Part shown: positions 1-9,375 of the stretch, one piece after another
How the letters are laid out: each line of letters starts with the position of its first letter
Numbering within the stretch: the first letter of the stretch is position 1
NCBI GenBank assembly: GCA_003553485.1
Contig: PWEJ01000077.1
Location: forward strand, 1 to 64,000
Length of the DNA stretch: 64,000 bases
Source of the DNA: Halanaerobiaceae bacterium
Lineage (GTDB): Bacteria > Bacillota > Halanaerobiia > Halanaerobiales > Halarsenatibacteraceae
Direction: 5' to 3'
Position numbers and translations under genes: made by a program
Notes under the pieces: generated by a model
The model's database searches: none
What the model was told of the DNA's origin: nothing
The model's input: the letters and a program-made list of their open reading frames with translations, nothing else

Positions 1-225
1 ACCGATAAGTTAGAGAATATGAAAGAAAGACTGGCAGCAGAGGATAGTTTAGGCAAAGAAGCAATAGATAATTTTGCCCGTCTGCCTTTTCTGGCTATTG
101 AATCTGATGGTAATGCATTTCCCCAGGTTATCGAAGCCCGGCTGGAAGCCTTTTGCCTGCAGGTGGAAAGAATAAATGAATTCAAAAATGAAGGTGAACT
201 GCAGGAGTTAAAAAAAGATGCTTGA
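1..225 (+). CDS. C-terminal end of an unrecognised protein (5' truncated by window)
   Basis: The open frame runs into the window edge: codons before the first ATG (position 19) are also open, so this is probably the tail of a longer protein and not a 68-residue gene. The visible 74 residues are helical and charged, ending ELQELKKDA, with no motif I recognise and no membrane segment. It ends 43 bases before tldD and may be co-transcribed with it. No function is assigned. Confidence 0.5.
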   Translation, partial: TDKLENMKERLAAEDSLGKEAIDNFARLPFLAIESDGNAFPQVIEARLEAFCLQVERINEFKNEGELQELKKDA

Positions 226-268
226 AAATCTAACCTAATTTTTAAAGGTTTAGAACGGAGGATATAAG

Positions 269-1657
269 ATGGAACTAAAAGAAATATTGAAAAAAGTGGT
301 GGCCAATAGGGATGAATGGTTAGAGTTGCGTTATCACAAAAGAACAAGCCTGGACATTGAAGTAAAAAATGGTAGGCTAAGAGAAGCGACCAGAAATATT
401 CTCAGTGGAGTGGCCATCAGAGCTCTGGTAGATGGATGCTGGGGTTTTGTTTCCACCTCTGAAACCTCCTATGCCGGGTTAAGTAAAGCTGTTTCTCAAG
501 CATGCAAATCTGCTAAAGAAGCAGCTCCTTTAAAAAAGGAAAAAGTAAAGGGCTTAGCTTCCTTACCTGCAAAGAAAGAGAAGGTTGATTTTGCCAGGAG
601 TAACAACCAGCAGAAAGAAACAAGTCTAGAGGAAAAAATAAGGGAAATTAGGCAGGCCGATAATTTGCTCCAAAAGGCCGGAGAAGATATTATTGCCAGT
701 CAGGTTTCCTATTCTGAATACCAGGATGAGAAAATCATTGTGACCTCTGATGGAATTGAAGTTGAAATAACTGATCCTAAATGTGATGTGGGAGTAGTCG
801 CCTATGGCGTTAAGGATTCTCAACAGGAAAGAGCCCATGTCAGTAAAAGTATTACAGGAAACTGGACTGAGCTCTTTTCTGAAAAGAGCTTAGCAGACTT
901 AGTAGATGAGGCAGTTTCTTTACTGCGTCAAAGATTAACCGCAGAACATGTCAGCGGTGGAGAGTATCAGGTAATTTTAGACCCTGCCCTGGTGGGAGTT
1001 TTAGCTCATGAAGCTATTGGCCATACAGTAGAAGCTGACTTTGTTGAAGCTGGTTCTGTAGTACAGGGCAAGATAGGTGAGCAGGTCGCTAGTGAATTGG
1101 TCACTTTGGTTGATGATGGTAATGCTGCTGGTGCTGGCAGAACTTTAGTAGATGATGAAGGCTGTCAGGCAGATAAAACCATAATTATAGATAAGGGTAT
1201 CTTGCAAAACTATCTTCATAATAGAGAAAGTGCCTTCAAATATGATACTGAGCCTGGCGGTAATGCCAGGGCTTTTACCTATAGGGATGAACCAATTATT
1301 AGAATGACAAACACTTATATTATGCCTGGTAAAAGTGAACTTGCTGAAATGATTGAGGGAGTTTCAGAGGGGTTTTTATTAAAGGGCATGGCCCAGGGCG
1401 GACAGGCTGACTCGACTGCTGAGTTTATGTTTGATGTTCTTGAAGCCTACAAGATAGAAGAGGGTCAGATATCTCATCCAGTTAAGGGCATAACATTAAC
1501 AGGTCAAGCCTTTGAAGTTTTAAAAAGCGTAGATGCAGTGAGTAAAGATTTTGCCTTAGACCTAGGCAGGGGCTACTGTGGCAAAGGTCAGCCTGCCAAA
1601 GTAGACGCCGGAGGCCCCTATATACGCTGCAAACTTATGATAGGAGGACAGCAGTAA
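269..1657 (+). CDS. tldD: TldD metalloprotease subunit
   Basis: 462 residues, the usual length for TldD, the catalytic half of the TldD/TldE zinc protease, which degrades peptides in the cytosol and is known from microcin and antitoxin (CcdA) processing. The zinc motif HEAIGH is visible at residues 247-252 (HExxxH), followed by the conserved ADFVEAGSVVQGKIGEQVAS region and a Gly-rich C-terminus with GGPYIRC. Start ATG follows a CGGAGGAT ribosome site. The stop overlaps the next start (TAATG at 1655-1659), so the two subunits are translationally coupled. Confident from motif and pairing. Confidence 0.95.
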   Translation: MELKEILKKVVANRDEWLELRYHKRTSLDIEVKNGRLREATRNILSGVAIRALVDGCWGFVSTSETSYAGLSKAVSQACKSAKEAAPLKKEKVKGLASLPAKKEKVDFARSNNQQKETSLEEKIREIRQADNLLQKAGEDIIASQVSYSEYQDEKIIVTSDGIEVEITDPKCDVGVVAYGVKDSQQERAHVSKSITGNWTELFSEKSLADLVDEAVSLLRQRLTAEHVSGGEYQVILDPALVGVLAHEAIGHTVEADFVEAGSVVQGKIGEQVASELVTLVDDGNAAGAGRTLVDDEGCQADKTIIIDKGILQNYLHNRESAFKYDTEPGGNARAFTYRDEPIIRMTNTYIMPGKSELAEMIEGVSEGFLLKGMAQGGQADSTAEFMFDVLEAYKIEEGQISHPVKGITLTGQAFEVLKSVDAVSKDFALDLGRGYCGKGQPAKVDAGGPYIRCKLMIGGQQ

Positions 1658-3015
1658 TGGAAAGGAAAAAAGATGATGTTCTTGCTCTAGGCAATGAGAT
1701 AGTATCGGAGGGGCTTTCTCGCGGTATAGATGATATTGAAGTTTATTATCAAGATGTGGATTCACAGGAAGTGGTGATAGAAAAAAATGATTTGCAATTA
1801 CCCAAAGCGGATAAATATAAGGGGATTGGAGTTAGAGTCTGTAAAGATATGAGAATAGGTTTTGCTGCCACCAATGATATGGAGACAAATTCCAGCAAAA
1901 ATTTATTAGATGAGGCTTTAATTTTAGCCCAAAATTCACCTCCTGATAGAAACAATGTTTTCCCTGCGAAAGCAAATTTATCAGAGGTTAAAGACATTTA
2001 TGACTCTGAAGGAGCGGAAATTGAATTAAATAATTTAATTGAAATCAGCAAAGATTTTATGACTGAAATAAAAAAAGATGATAGAGTGATGGTGGAATCG
2101 GCCAGCTTTTCAGCTAATATTATTAATAATGCTATCTTTACCTCTAAAGGGATTTCCTCTCAATACCAAAAGACTTTTTTTTCAGCCCAGGCCCTGTCCT
2201 TTGCTCGAGAGAAAGAATTAGTCTCTTCTTTTGATATTGAATATTTAGCCAGTTGTTTCTTGCAGGATTTATCCATTAAAAAAAGTGCAGCTCGGTTAAG
2301 AGATAAAGTTGTGGCTAGTTTAGGAGCAGAGCCGGTGGAGAGTTTTAAAGGAGAGATATTACTGACTCCCTTTGCAGCAGTCTCTTTAATTATGAGACCG
2401 ATAGTATTTGCTATAAACTCAGAAAATGTCCAGAATGGAATTTCTCCCTGGAAAAATAAATTAACTGAAAGAGTTAGTTCAAATAAGCTTACTATTCATG
2501 ATGATGGTACTGAAGCAGGAGGTATTGGTAGTAAAAAGTTTGACCGGGAGGGAGTTTTTCCAGAAAAGTTTACTGTAATAGAAAAAGGCATTTTACAGGA
2601 ATTACTCTATAATAGTTATACCGCCCATCGAGCCGGTCGCAAATCAAATGGCCGGGCGGCAGGAGGAGCTCAAAGCACTCCTGGAATAAGTCCAGGCAAC
2701 TTAATTGTTGCCCCGGGAAAGAAGAGTAGCAAAGATTTAATCAAAGATATTAAAAAAGGATTATTAGTAAACCGTTATTCCGGATCAGTCGACCCGGTAA
2801 GTGGTGATTTTTCAGGTGTGGTCAAGGGAGGAGAGTTGATTGTCCAGGGTAAGAGGAAACAACCAGTTCGAGAAGTTATGATTTCGGGTAATATATATGA
2901 TATTTTAGATCAAATAATAGGTATATCTCAGAATAGAGAGGATATTATGAACTATAAGCTGCCTTATATGTTATTTTCCGATATATCGATTACCGGAAAA
3001 GATAGCCTGAATTAG
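1657..3015 (+). CDS. pmbA: TldE/PmbA non-catalytic protease subunit
   Basis: 452 residues, homologous to TldD across its length but without an HExxxH motif, as expected for the TldE (PmbA) partner that forms the heterodimeric chamber. Conserved family segments are visible: DGTEAGGIGSKKFDREG, LYNSYTAHRAGRKSNG, and near the end FSGVVKGGELIVQGK and VMISGNIYDILDQI. It shares one base with the tldD stop. The 3' flank (3016-3118) holds only a weak CCCC/GGGG hairpin near 3064-3080. Assignment as the E subunit rests on the missing zinc site and gene order. Confidence 0.93.
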   Translation: MERKKDDVLALGNEIVSEGLSRGIDDIEVYYQDVDSQEVVIEKNDLQLPKADKYKGIGVRVCKDMRIGFAATNDMETNSSKNLLDEALILAQNSPPDRNNVFPAKANLSEVKDIYDSEGAEIELNNLIEISKDFMTEIKKDDRVMVESASFSANIINNAIFTSKGISSQYQKTFFSAQALSFAREKELVSSFDIEYLASCFLQDLSIKKSAARLRDKVVASLGAEPVESFKGEILLTPFAAVSLIMRPIVFAINSENVQNGISPWKNKLTERVSSNKLTIHDDGTEAGGIGSKKFDREGVFPEKFTVIEKGILQELLYNSYTAHRAGRKSNGRAAGGAQSTPGISPGNLIVAPGKKSSKDLIKDIKKGLLVNRYSGSVDPVSGDFSGVVKGGELIVQGKRKQPVREVMISGNIYDILDQIIGISQNREDIMNYKLPYMLFSDISITGKDSLN

Positions 3016-3118
3016 TTTAATATCTTTTTGCTTTAATATATTAAATAAAAAAATTAGTTGAAATCCCCATTGTGCCGGGGTTCTTATTATCTGAAATGAT
3101 AGATTACTTTCCAGGCTC

Positions 3119-3147
3119 TTGAATTTTTATTTTTTCTCTGTTATAAT
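3119..3147 (+). promoter_or_regulatory. Sigma-A promoter for the TAXI-TRAP operon
   Basis: TTGAAT (3119-3124), 17-base spacer, TATAAT (3142-3147). It lies 44 bases before the start codon of the solute-binding protein. Confidence 0.7.
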
Positions 3148-3190
3148 TAGTGATAGAAATAAAATTTTGCATAGAAAAGGAGGAATTTAC

Positions 3191-4126
3191 ATGAAAAAAG
3201 TTTCAATTTTTCTAGCTTTATTTTTAGGTTTAGCTTTAATTTTAAGTGGTCCAATAGCAGCAGAGCAGTTTATTTCAATTGCCACAGGTGGTACAGGCGG
3301 CGTTTATTATCCTCTGGGAGGCGGAATGTCTGACTTGATTAATCAGCATGTAGAAGGAGTAGATGCTACAGCTGAGGTGACTGGAGCGTCAACTGAGAAT
3401 GCCCGCCTAATTCAAACAGGAGAAGTCGAGCTAGCTTTAATTCAAAATGACATTGCCTATTATGCCAAGCATGGAACAGAGATGTTTGAAGCTGAGAAAG
3501 AGAATCTTCGAGGAGTAGCCATGCTTTATCCAGAAATCATTCAAATAGTAACCTTAGAAGACTCGGGAATTGAATCAGTTTATGATTTCCAGGATAAAAC
3601 TATAGCTGTTGGTGCACCAGGCAGTGGTACCGAGGCTAACGCCAGACAGATCATTGAAGCTCATGGTTTAACCTATGATGATATGACTGTGGATTACCTA
3701 TCCTTTGCAGAAGCAGTTGATCAGTTGAGGGATGGTCACGTAGATGCTGCTTTTCTGACAGCAGGAATCCCTACAGGAGCTTTGATGGATTTATCTGCTA
3801 CCCACGATGCCAAAATTTTAGATATCGATGATGATATAGCTGAAGATTTGATGGAAGACTATCCCTTTTATACCCAGGAAGTAATTCCAGGTGGAACTTA
3901 TGACGGTATCGAAGAAGATGTTTCTACTGTTACTGTTCTGGCTATGATTGTTACCAGCGCAGCCTTAGATTCTGATACTGTATATGATATGACAGCAGCA
4001 ATCTTCGATAATCTGGATTATCTGGCTGAAATTCATGAAAGAGGTGGCGATGTATCACTAGAAGCTGCCCAGGAAGGTATGCCCATTGATTTGCATCCTG
4101 GAGCAGAGAGATATTTTGGAGAATAA
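3191..4126 (+). CDS. TAXI-family TRAP transporter solute-binding protein
   Basis: 311 residues. The start chosen is the ATG at 3191, preceded by AAAGGAGGA at 3178-3186; a longer in-frame TTG at 3119 overlaps the promoter and is rejected. The N-terminus (MKKVSIFLALFLGLALILSG) is a Sec signal peptide, predicted cleaved near AAEQF. The mature start has the TAXI family signature IATGGTGGVYYPLGGG, followed by TGASTENARLIQTGEVELAL and GAPGSGTEANARQI. It captures an organic solute outside the membrane and feeds the fused permease downstream. Substrate is unknown; some TAXI systems carry glutamate or other carboxylates. Confidence 0.93.
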   Translation: MKKVSIFLALFLGLALILSGPIAAEQFISIATGGTGGVYYPLGGGMSDLINQHVEGVDATAEVTGASTENARLIQTGEVELALIQNDIAYYAKHGTEMFEAEKENLRGVAMLYPEIIQIVTLEDSGIESVYDFQDKTIAVGAPGSGTEANARQIIEAHGLTYDDMTVDYLSFAEAVDQLRDGHVDAAFLTAGIPTGALMDLSATHDAKILDIDDDIAEDLMEDYPFYTQEVIPGGTYDGIEEDVSTVTVLAMIVTSAALDSDTVYDMTAAIFDNLDYLAEIHERGGDVSLEAAQEGMPIDLHPGAERYFGE

Positions 4127-4190
4127 AATATAATCCTGAAAAATAATTTCAAACTGTTAAAATATTTAAATTCAAGAGTGAAATCAAACC

Positions 4191-4231
4191 GGCATGGGGC
4201 CGGCTGAACAGGCTCCATGCCAAAATTTTTT
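4191..4231 (+). terminator. Hairpin with T-tract between TRAP genes (attenuator-like)
   Basis: GGCATGGGGCC (4191-4201) pairs with GGCTCCATGCC (4211-4221), 11 bp with one G-T wobble and a 9-base loop, followed by AAAA and six T. It lies between binding-protein and permease genes that must work together, so partial termination to lower permease expression is likely. Confidence 0.7.
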
Positions 4232-4249
4232 GTTTAGGGGGGAAAATAG

Positions 4250-6343
4250 ATGGCTGACAATAATGATAACCAAAAGGTCTCAGATAATGACTCTACGGAG
4301 AATGTAAAAGCCCAGGTAGAGGAGAAGGTTCTCCGGCAGAGAAAACTGACAGGTTTTTGGGCAAAGGTTGCCACCCTTATAGCCTTGGGTGTTTCAATAT
4401 TTCACTTTTATACCAGCGGATTTGGACTGTTATTATCTCTTCGCCAGCGTTCTCTACACCTGGCTCTGTTGATGGCTTTAGCCTTTATAATGTATCCTTT
4501 ATATTCAAAACATAAGAATAAAGTTTCTCCCGTTGATATAATATTAGTGATTTTAAGCTTAATATCGGTATTATATATTTTTGTTAATCAACATGAGATG
4601 GCTTTTAGAGCAGGAATGCCCAATACCATGGACCTTGTTATGGGGGGCATGGCCATTTTATTAGTTTTAGAAGCCACTAGAAGGTCAATTGGTGCTCCTT
4701 TACCGGTAATAGCCTCAATTTTTATTATTTATGCCTATTTTGGTCCCCATATGCCAGGGCCCTTAGCTCATCGAGGTTTTTCTCTTAGGAGGATCATTTC
4801 TCATCTTTACATGACTACAGAAGGCATCTTCGGGATACCTATAGGGGTATCGGCTACCTTTGTCTTCATGTTTGTTTTATTTGGAGCGGTTTTAGAACAG
4901 AGCGGAATAGGCAACTACTTAATCAAGACAGTTTTTGCTGGCTTAGGTCATCAAAGAGGAGGACCAGCAAAAGCTGCAGTAGTGACCAGTGGACTAATGG
5001 GCATGATATCTGGCAGCTCAATTGCCAATACGGTAACTACAGGTTCATTTACCATTCCTATCATGAAAGAGATGGGTTTTGATCCCGATGTAGCTGCTGG
5101 AGTTGAGGTAGCTGCCTCGACAAACGGCCAATTCTTACCACCTATTATGGGAGCAGCAGCTTTTATTATGATAGAGTTTACCGGAATTCCCTATTATTTA
5201 ATCATTCAAGCAGCTTTAATTCCTGCTGTTTTGAGTTATGTAGCAATCTTTGGTATCGTCCATCTCCAGGCTCTTAAAACTGGCCTCAAAGGCATGGCTA
5301 AAGAAGAACTTGACCCCTTTATACCTACTTTTATTCGAGGAGTATACTTTCTTATCCCGATAACTGTCCTGGTTGTGATGCTGGTGGTTTATCGTCTAAC
5401 TCCCTTAGCATCAGCTTATTACAGTATAATTGCAGCAATAATTGTTAGTCTGGCGGCCAAGCTCTTTATATTCACCTGGTGTAAGAGAAAATCTTTCCAG
5501 CGGGGAGATGTCTCAGAAAAGGAGTTGCCGATAGACCCGACACTGGAGAGTAAAGAGGGACTTTTCAGTGGAATAGAGGTTGTTAAGGCCTTTGGGAAAG
5601 AGCTTTTTTCTGCCTTTGAAGATGGAGCTAAAAACATGATTGGCATCGCCTGTGCCTGTGCCTGTGCTGGTATAATCATCGGTGTTGTTACACTAACCGG
5701 TCTGGGTTTAAGGATGTCAACCCTGATTATTTCCTTTGCCCGGGGCAGTCAATTTTTAACTCTGGTCTTTACCATGTTTGCCTCGCTATTGTTAGGGTTG
5801 GGGTTGCCGACAACGGCCAAATATATTATAGTAGCGACTTTAATTGCTCCAGCACTGACCAGACTTGGCATTCCGGTGATAGCGGCTCATCTATTCATAC
5901 TTTACTTTGGTGTGCTGGCTGATGATACTCCACCGGTAGGACTGGCAGCCTATGCAGCGGCCGGAGTGGCCAAAGGTGATCCTATAAGAACTGGCCTGCT
6001 GGGCTTTAAGTTTGACCTGGCAGCCTTTATTCTGCCCTTTATCTTTGTCTATTCTCCCATGATGTTGATGATAGATGTAACCTGGTATCAGTTAATCTGG
6101 CTTGTTTTAACAGCCTTTATAGGCATGTATGCCTGGTCAGCGGGGATCCAGAACTTCTTCTTTACCAAAACCAGCTGGTGGGAAAGAATAGGTCTGATTA
6201 TCTTTGCGGTGCTTTCAACCACACCTACCTTGCTCTTTGATATACTTGGTTTAGCCGGTATTTTGCTTATCTATATTTCTCAGAGGAAAAAAGCCGACCT
6301 GCCAATAATGCCATTATTTCTTAAGAGAAAATTAGCATCTTAA
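4250..6343 (+). CDS. Fused TRAP transporter permease (DctQM type, TAXI partner)
   Basis: 697 residues, a polytopic membrane protein in which the small (4-TM) and large (12-TM) TRAP subunits are one chain. This fusion is typical of TAXI systems. Residues 1-35 are a charged cytosolic tail. The large-subunit signature is visible: SGSSIANTVTTGSFTIPIMK, AASTNGQFLPPIMGAAAF, and a second-half LGLGLPTTAKYIIVATL with DDTPPVGLAAYAAAG. Uptake would be Na+ or H+ driven. ATG at 4250 follows a G-rich ribosome site (4237-4242). It is separated from the binding protein by the 4191-4231 hairpin and converges on the amylase gene 18 bases on. Confidence 0.93.
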   Translation: MADNNDNQKVSDNDSTENVKAQVEEKVLRQRKLTGFWAKVATLIALGVSIFHFYTSGFGLLLSLRQRSLHLALLMALAFIMYPLYSKHKNKVSPVDIILVILSLISVLYIFVNQHEMAFRAGMPNTMDLVMGGMAILLVLEATRRSIGAPLPVIASIFIIYAYFGPHMPGPLAHRGFSLRRIISHLYMTTEGIFGIPIGVSATFVFMFVLFGAVLEQSGIGNYLIKTVFAGLGHQRGGPAKAAVVTSGLMGMISGSSIANTVTTGSFTIPIMKEMGFDPDVAAGVEVAASTNGQFLPPIMGAAAFIMIEFTGIPYYLIIQAALIPAVLSYVAIFGIVHLQALKTGLKGMAKEELDPFIPTFIRGVYFLIPITVLVVMLVVYRLTPLASAYYSIIAAIIVSLAAKLFIFTWCKRKSFQRGDVSEKELPIDPTLESKEGLFSGIEVVKAFGKELFSAFEDGAKNMIGIACACACAGIIIGVVTLTGLGLRMSTLIISFARGSQFLTLVFTMFASLLLGLGLPTTAKYIIVATLIAPALTRLGIPVIAAHLFILYFGVLADDTPPVGLAAYAAAGVAKGDPIRTGLLGFKFDLAAFILPFIFVYSPMMLMIDVTWYQLIWLVLTAFIGMYAWSAGIQNFFFTKTSWWERIGLIIFAVLSTTPTLLFDILGLAGILLIYISQRKKADLPIMPLFLKRKLAS

Positions 6344-6361
6344 CTATTAACTTATAATTAA

Positions 6362-8158
6362 TCAACCCTGATGCCGGTAGATAACATGGCCGGCTGCTGG
6401 AACGGTGATGGTTATAGCGGTATTATCATCAGGAGCTTCTTCAACCGGTATATTCTCTGAGGTTATTTCATCATTAGAGGAATAAACTCTTTTGAAATTG
6501 TCATTGACTTCATGCAAATCGCTATCTACCATTGTTTTAACTGTGATATTTTCTTTGAGGTTACTGTTAACTGCCAGTAAATATTCCTGCTGGCTAAAAA
6601 TTCTTGACCAGGCTGTGACGCCTGAGTAACTACCCTCTTCATTTTCCTGGGGATAATTATAATTATCATCCTCATAGGCTATCTCTCTTAAATACTGCCT
6701 CCCTGTTTGTAAAGGGAGGTTATTTTTTCTTATTTCAGCCAGTTTAGCTAGAGTTTTATACACCTCATGTTCTGGATTGAAAAAATGTTTTTTTCTGGTT
6801 CTAAAGGCTCCAAACTCTCCATCAAACATTGTTTCTCGGACGTATTTGTCGTTATCGCCGCTCCCGTCAAAGGCCTGTTCTGTTCCATAATAAATACAGG
6901 GAATTCCTGGAGTAAAAAGATTTATAAATATGGCATTTGATAAAAGAACAGCTTTATCTCTATCGGCGGCAAATCTGGCTTTATTTTGCTGTTGAATAAC
7001 CATATCATGGTCATCAAACATGGTTACGACGTTATTTTGATACCATTTATTGTGGTCTTCACCTTCTAATTCATGGTTTTTAAAGACTGAGAAATATTTT
7101 TGTGGTCCCTGATAACCCTTGGCCAAGTTCTCCATCAATAGGGGGATTTCGTTAATTCCAAGAGCTACATCTATTCTTGTTTTATTCATTAAATCTCTGG
7201 TAAATTCTAAACCTCCAGTAATTTCTCCGAAAATATTAAAATTCTTTTTCCCGATGCAACGGGTAAATTCATGGATCTCCCTGGCAAAATAACGTGTTGC
7301 TCCGGGTTCCATATGTTTAACAGTATCAAGACGAAAGCCATCCACATCAGCTACTGCAATCCAGTATTTATAGCACTCAGTTAGCACTTTAAAGGCCTCG
7401 GTGGGTTTAAAAGAGGTGAGTTTTCCTTTTCCGGTGTTGATATTTTTCAAAGAATAAAAATCTCCTTCAACATACTCAGGATAGGAATCCCAGTTGGTTA
7501 TCTGACCTTTTTTGGTAAAGGTTTTTTCAGTAAATATTTCCTGGGGCCAGATCCCCCCTTCGGGCCAGGCTTGTTGATAATCAGGCTCTATGGGATCAAT
7601 AGTTGGCTTTCCTTCTTGATTATGAAAACCCTTTATTTGATAGGGATCTTCTCTGTAAAGCGGTTCGTTTTCCTCATAACTAAATACATTACCAGAGTGA
7701 TTTAATATAATATCAAGAATTATATATATGTTTCGTTCATGAGCTTTATTAACTAAAGTATGGAGGTCATTTAAATCTCCTAAATTAGGATCAAGGGCTA
7801 GAAAATTTTGTATTCCATAACCATGATAAGTTTCTTCATAATCAACCTGTTTAAAAATCGGACTAATCCATAAAGCTGTAATTCCCAAATTTTCCAGATA
7901 GTTAAGTTTACTGGTGATGCCCTTTAGAGTGCCGCCATTCCAGCGGTCACCATATTCTTCCCAGCGCTGGCGAGATTTCTGATCCTGGACTGCATTTTCG
8001 TAATCATTATCAGGATTATATAGCTCTTTTTCCTCACCGGTGGAAAAACGATCGGCCATTAAAAAATAAAGAATTTGTTCTTCCCAGTGGTCTGGTGAGG
8101 GAAAATATTCTTTATTTGCAATTATGTCATCTAAATCAAAATCTGCTTTTCTTTTCAC
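6362..8158 (-). CDS. Intracellular alpha-amylase family (GH13) glycosidase
   Basis: 598 residues, GTG start with an AGAGGTGG ribosome site upstream. No signal peptide, so cytosolic. The GH13 barrel motifs are in order: DIILNH (149-154), GFRLDTVKH with nucleophile D278, FGEI with acid/base E312, and FDDHD with transition-state Asp near 385. A MADRFSTG segment near the start and a C-terminal beta domain fit an alpha-amylase or maltodextrin hydrolase. It probably degrades imported maltodextrin or stored glycogen. Exact specificity cannot be read from the sequence. It is divergent from degV and convergent with the TRAP permease. Confidence 0.88.
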   Translation of the reverse strand: MKRKADFDLDDIIANKEYFPSPDHWEEQILYFLMADRFSTGEEKELYNPDNDYENAVQDQKSRQRWEEYGDRWNGGTLKGITSKLNYLENLGITALWISPIFKQVDYEETYHGYGIQNFLALDPNLGDLNDLHTLVNKAHERNIYIILDIILNHSGNVFSYEENEPLYREDPYQIKGFHNQEGKPTIDPIEPDYQQAWPEGGIWPQEIFTEKTFTKKGQITNWDSYPEYVEGDFYSLKNINTGKGKLTSFKPTEAFKVLTECYKYWIAVADVDGFRLDTVKHMEPGATRYFAREIHEFTRCIGKKNFNIFGEITGGLEFTRDLMNKTRIDVALGINEIPLLMENLAKGYQGPQKYFSVFKNHELEGEDHNKWYQNNVVTMFDDHDMVIQQQNKARFAADRDKAVLLSNAIFINLFTPGIPCIYYGTEQAFDGSGDNDKYVRETMFDGEFGAFRTRKKHFFNPEHEVYKTLAKLAEIRKNNLPLQTGRQYLREIAYEDDNYNYPQENEEGSYSGVTAWSRIFSQQEYLLAVNSNLKENITVKTMVDSDLHEVNDNFKRVYSSNDEITSENIPVEEAPDDNTAITITVPAAGHVIYRHQG

Positions 8159-8209
8159 TTTAAGCCACCTCTAAATTATTTGATAGTTGTAAAAATAATG
8201 ATTTTTTAA

Positions 8210-8238
8210 AGTATAGCACAAAGCTGGAAAGGAAACAA
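8210..8238 (-). promoter_or_regulatory. Predicted promoter for the GH13 gene
   Basis: On the minus strand TTGTTT (8238-8233), 17-base spacer, TATACT (8215-8210), about 50 bases before the GTG start. It is back to back with the degV promoter in the 233-base divergent region. Confidence 0.55.
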
Positions 8239-8283
8239 GCTTTCGATTTTTTACAACAAAAACTATTAAATAAGGAGGTATTT

Positions 8284-8312
8284 TTGACTTAAAATAGAAG
8301 TTATAATATAAC
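8284..8312 (+). promoter_or_regulatory. Predicted promoter for degV
   Basis: TTGACT (8284-8289), 17 bases, TATAAC (8307-8312). A better-looking TATAAT at 8302-8307 would leave only 12 bases and is disfavoured. Confidence 0.5.
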
Positions 8313-8391
8313 TAATCATTGCTTAATTGCTATGAACTTTTAAATCAGAGCAGTTTGAGGACGGCAATAATTATTTTAGGGGGAAGCGAGT

Positions 8392-9246
8392 ATGTCAGAA
8401 AAAATTGCTGTACTGACAGATAGCACCTGTGATATTCCAGCAGAAATTATGGAGGAAAGGAATATTGAATTTTTACCTTTGAAGGTAATATATCAGGATG
8501 GAGAATATTTAGACAGAATTGATATTCAGCCCAGTGAAATATATGACTATTTTGCCCAGGAAATACCCAGCACTTCAATGCCCGGTCCAGAAGACTTTAA
8601 AAAGTTTTTTAATAAGCTAAAAAATGAGGGATATACCCATATTATATCCATTCATATCTCCTCAGGATTAAGTGCCACCTATAACATTGGCAAAATGGCA
8701 GCTAAAGAAATTGAAGGTGTTGAAATTGAAGTGATCGATTCTAAAGGTCTATCAATGGCTTTAGGTAGATTAGTCTTATATGCTGATGATTTAATCAAGG
8801 AACAGGAACTTGGTTTTAAACAAATTGTAAAAAAAGTAAAAGATAAAGTCCAGGATATCGATGTGTTCTTTGTAGTAAAAACTTTGAAATATTTAAAAGA
8901 AGGCGGCCGAATAGGTAAAATCTCTGGCACTATAGGGGAGTTATTAAGTATAAAGCCAATAATTTCAATAGATGATGAGGGAGTATATTATAATTATGAT
9001 AAAGCCCGAGGTCGTAAGAAGTCCCTTAAAAAATTACAGCAGATTGTTAAAGACAAAATTTCTTCAGGATTATTTACAGTTGATGTAATGCATGCCAATG
9101 CCAGGGAAGAGGCGGAAAAGTTATTTGCTAATCTAAAAGACTTGCCAAATATTAAAGACTCTTACTTTGGTGAGATCAGCCCGGTTATGGCTGTCCATGC
9201 CGGTCCAGGTTTGATAGGAGTGGCTATTTTAAAATTGAATAATTGA
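8392..9246 (+). CDS. DegV family fatty-acid-binding protein
   Basis: 284 residues, full length for DegV/FakB. The hallmark N-terminus IAVLTDSTCDIP (4-15) and the ligand-pocket segment STSMPGPEDF are visible, followed by HISSGLSATYN, FVVKTLKYLKEGGRIG and, near the C-terminus, VHAGPGLIGVAI. FakB proteins present fatty acids to the kinase FakA for acyl-phosphate synthesis; whether this paralogue does so is unknown, and no fakA is in the window. ATG at 8392 follows AGGGGGAAG. It stands alone with its own promoter and a downstream terminator. Confidence 0.93.
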   Translation: MSEKIAVLTDSTCDIPAEIMEERNIEFLPLKVIYQDGEYLDRIDIQPSEIYDYFAQEIPSTSMPGPEDFKKFFNKLKNEGYTHIISIHISSGLSATYNIGKMAAKEIEGVEIEVIDSKGLSMALGRLVLYADDLIKEQELGFKQIVKKVKDKVQDIDVFFVVKTLKYLKEGGRIGKISGTIGELLSIKPIISIDDEGVYYNYDKARGRKKSLKKLQQIVKDKISSGLFTVDVMHANAREEAEKLFANLKDLPNIKDSYFGEISPVMAVHAGPGLIGVAILKLNN

Positions 9247-9268
9247 TAGTTTAAGTATCAAATATTGA

Positions 9269-9294
9269 CCGGGCTAGACTGGGCCTGGGTTTTT
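9269..9294 (+). terminator. Probable terminator after degV
   Basis: CCGGGC (9269-9274) pairs with GCCTGG (9283-9288), including one G-T pair, followed by GTTTTTC. The stem is short, so confidence is moderate. Confidence 0.5.
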
Positions 9295-9375
9295 CTTTCC
9301 CTCTGCAGGAAAAATATGTTAGACAGAGAATAATTTATTATCTAGAAAGCATTTTTCTGACAGGGGGAGATTACT

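Noticed and set aside
3061-3085. Terminator after pmbA
   Set aside because: CCCC/GGGG plus an AA/TT extension is only a short interrupted stem with no clean T-tract.
8272-8292. Possible small peptide gene behind AAGGAGG at 8272-8278
   Set aside because: The only start in range is TTG 8284, followed by ACT TAA: a two-codon frame.
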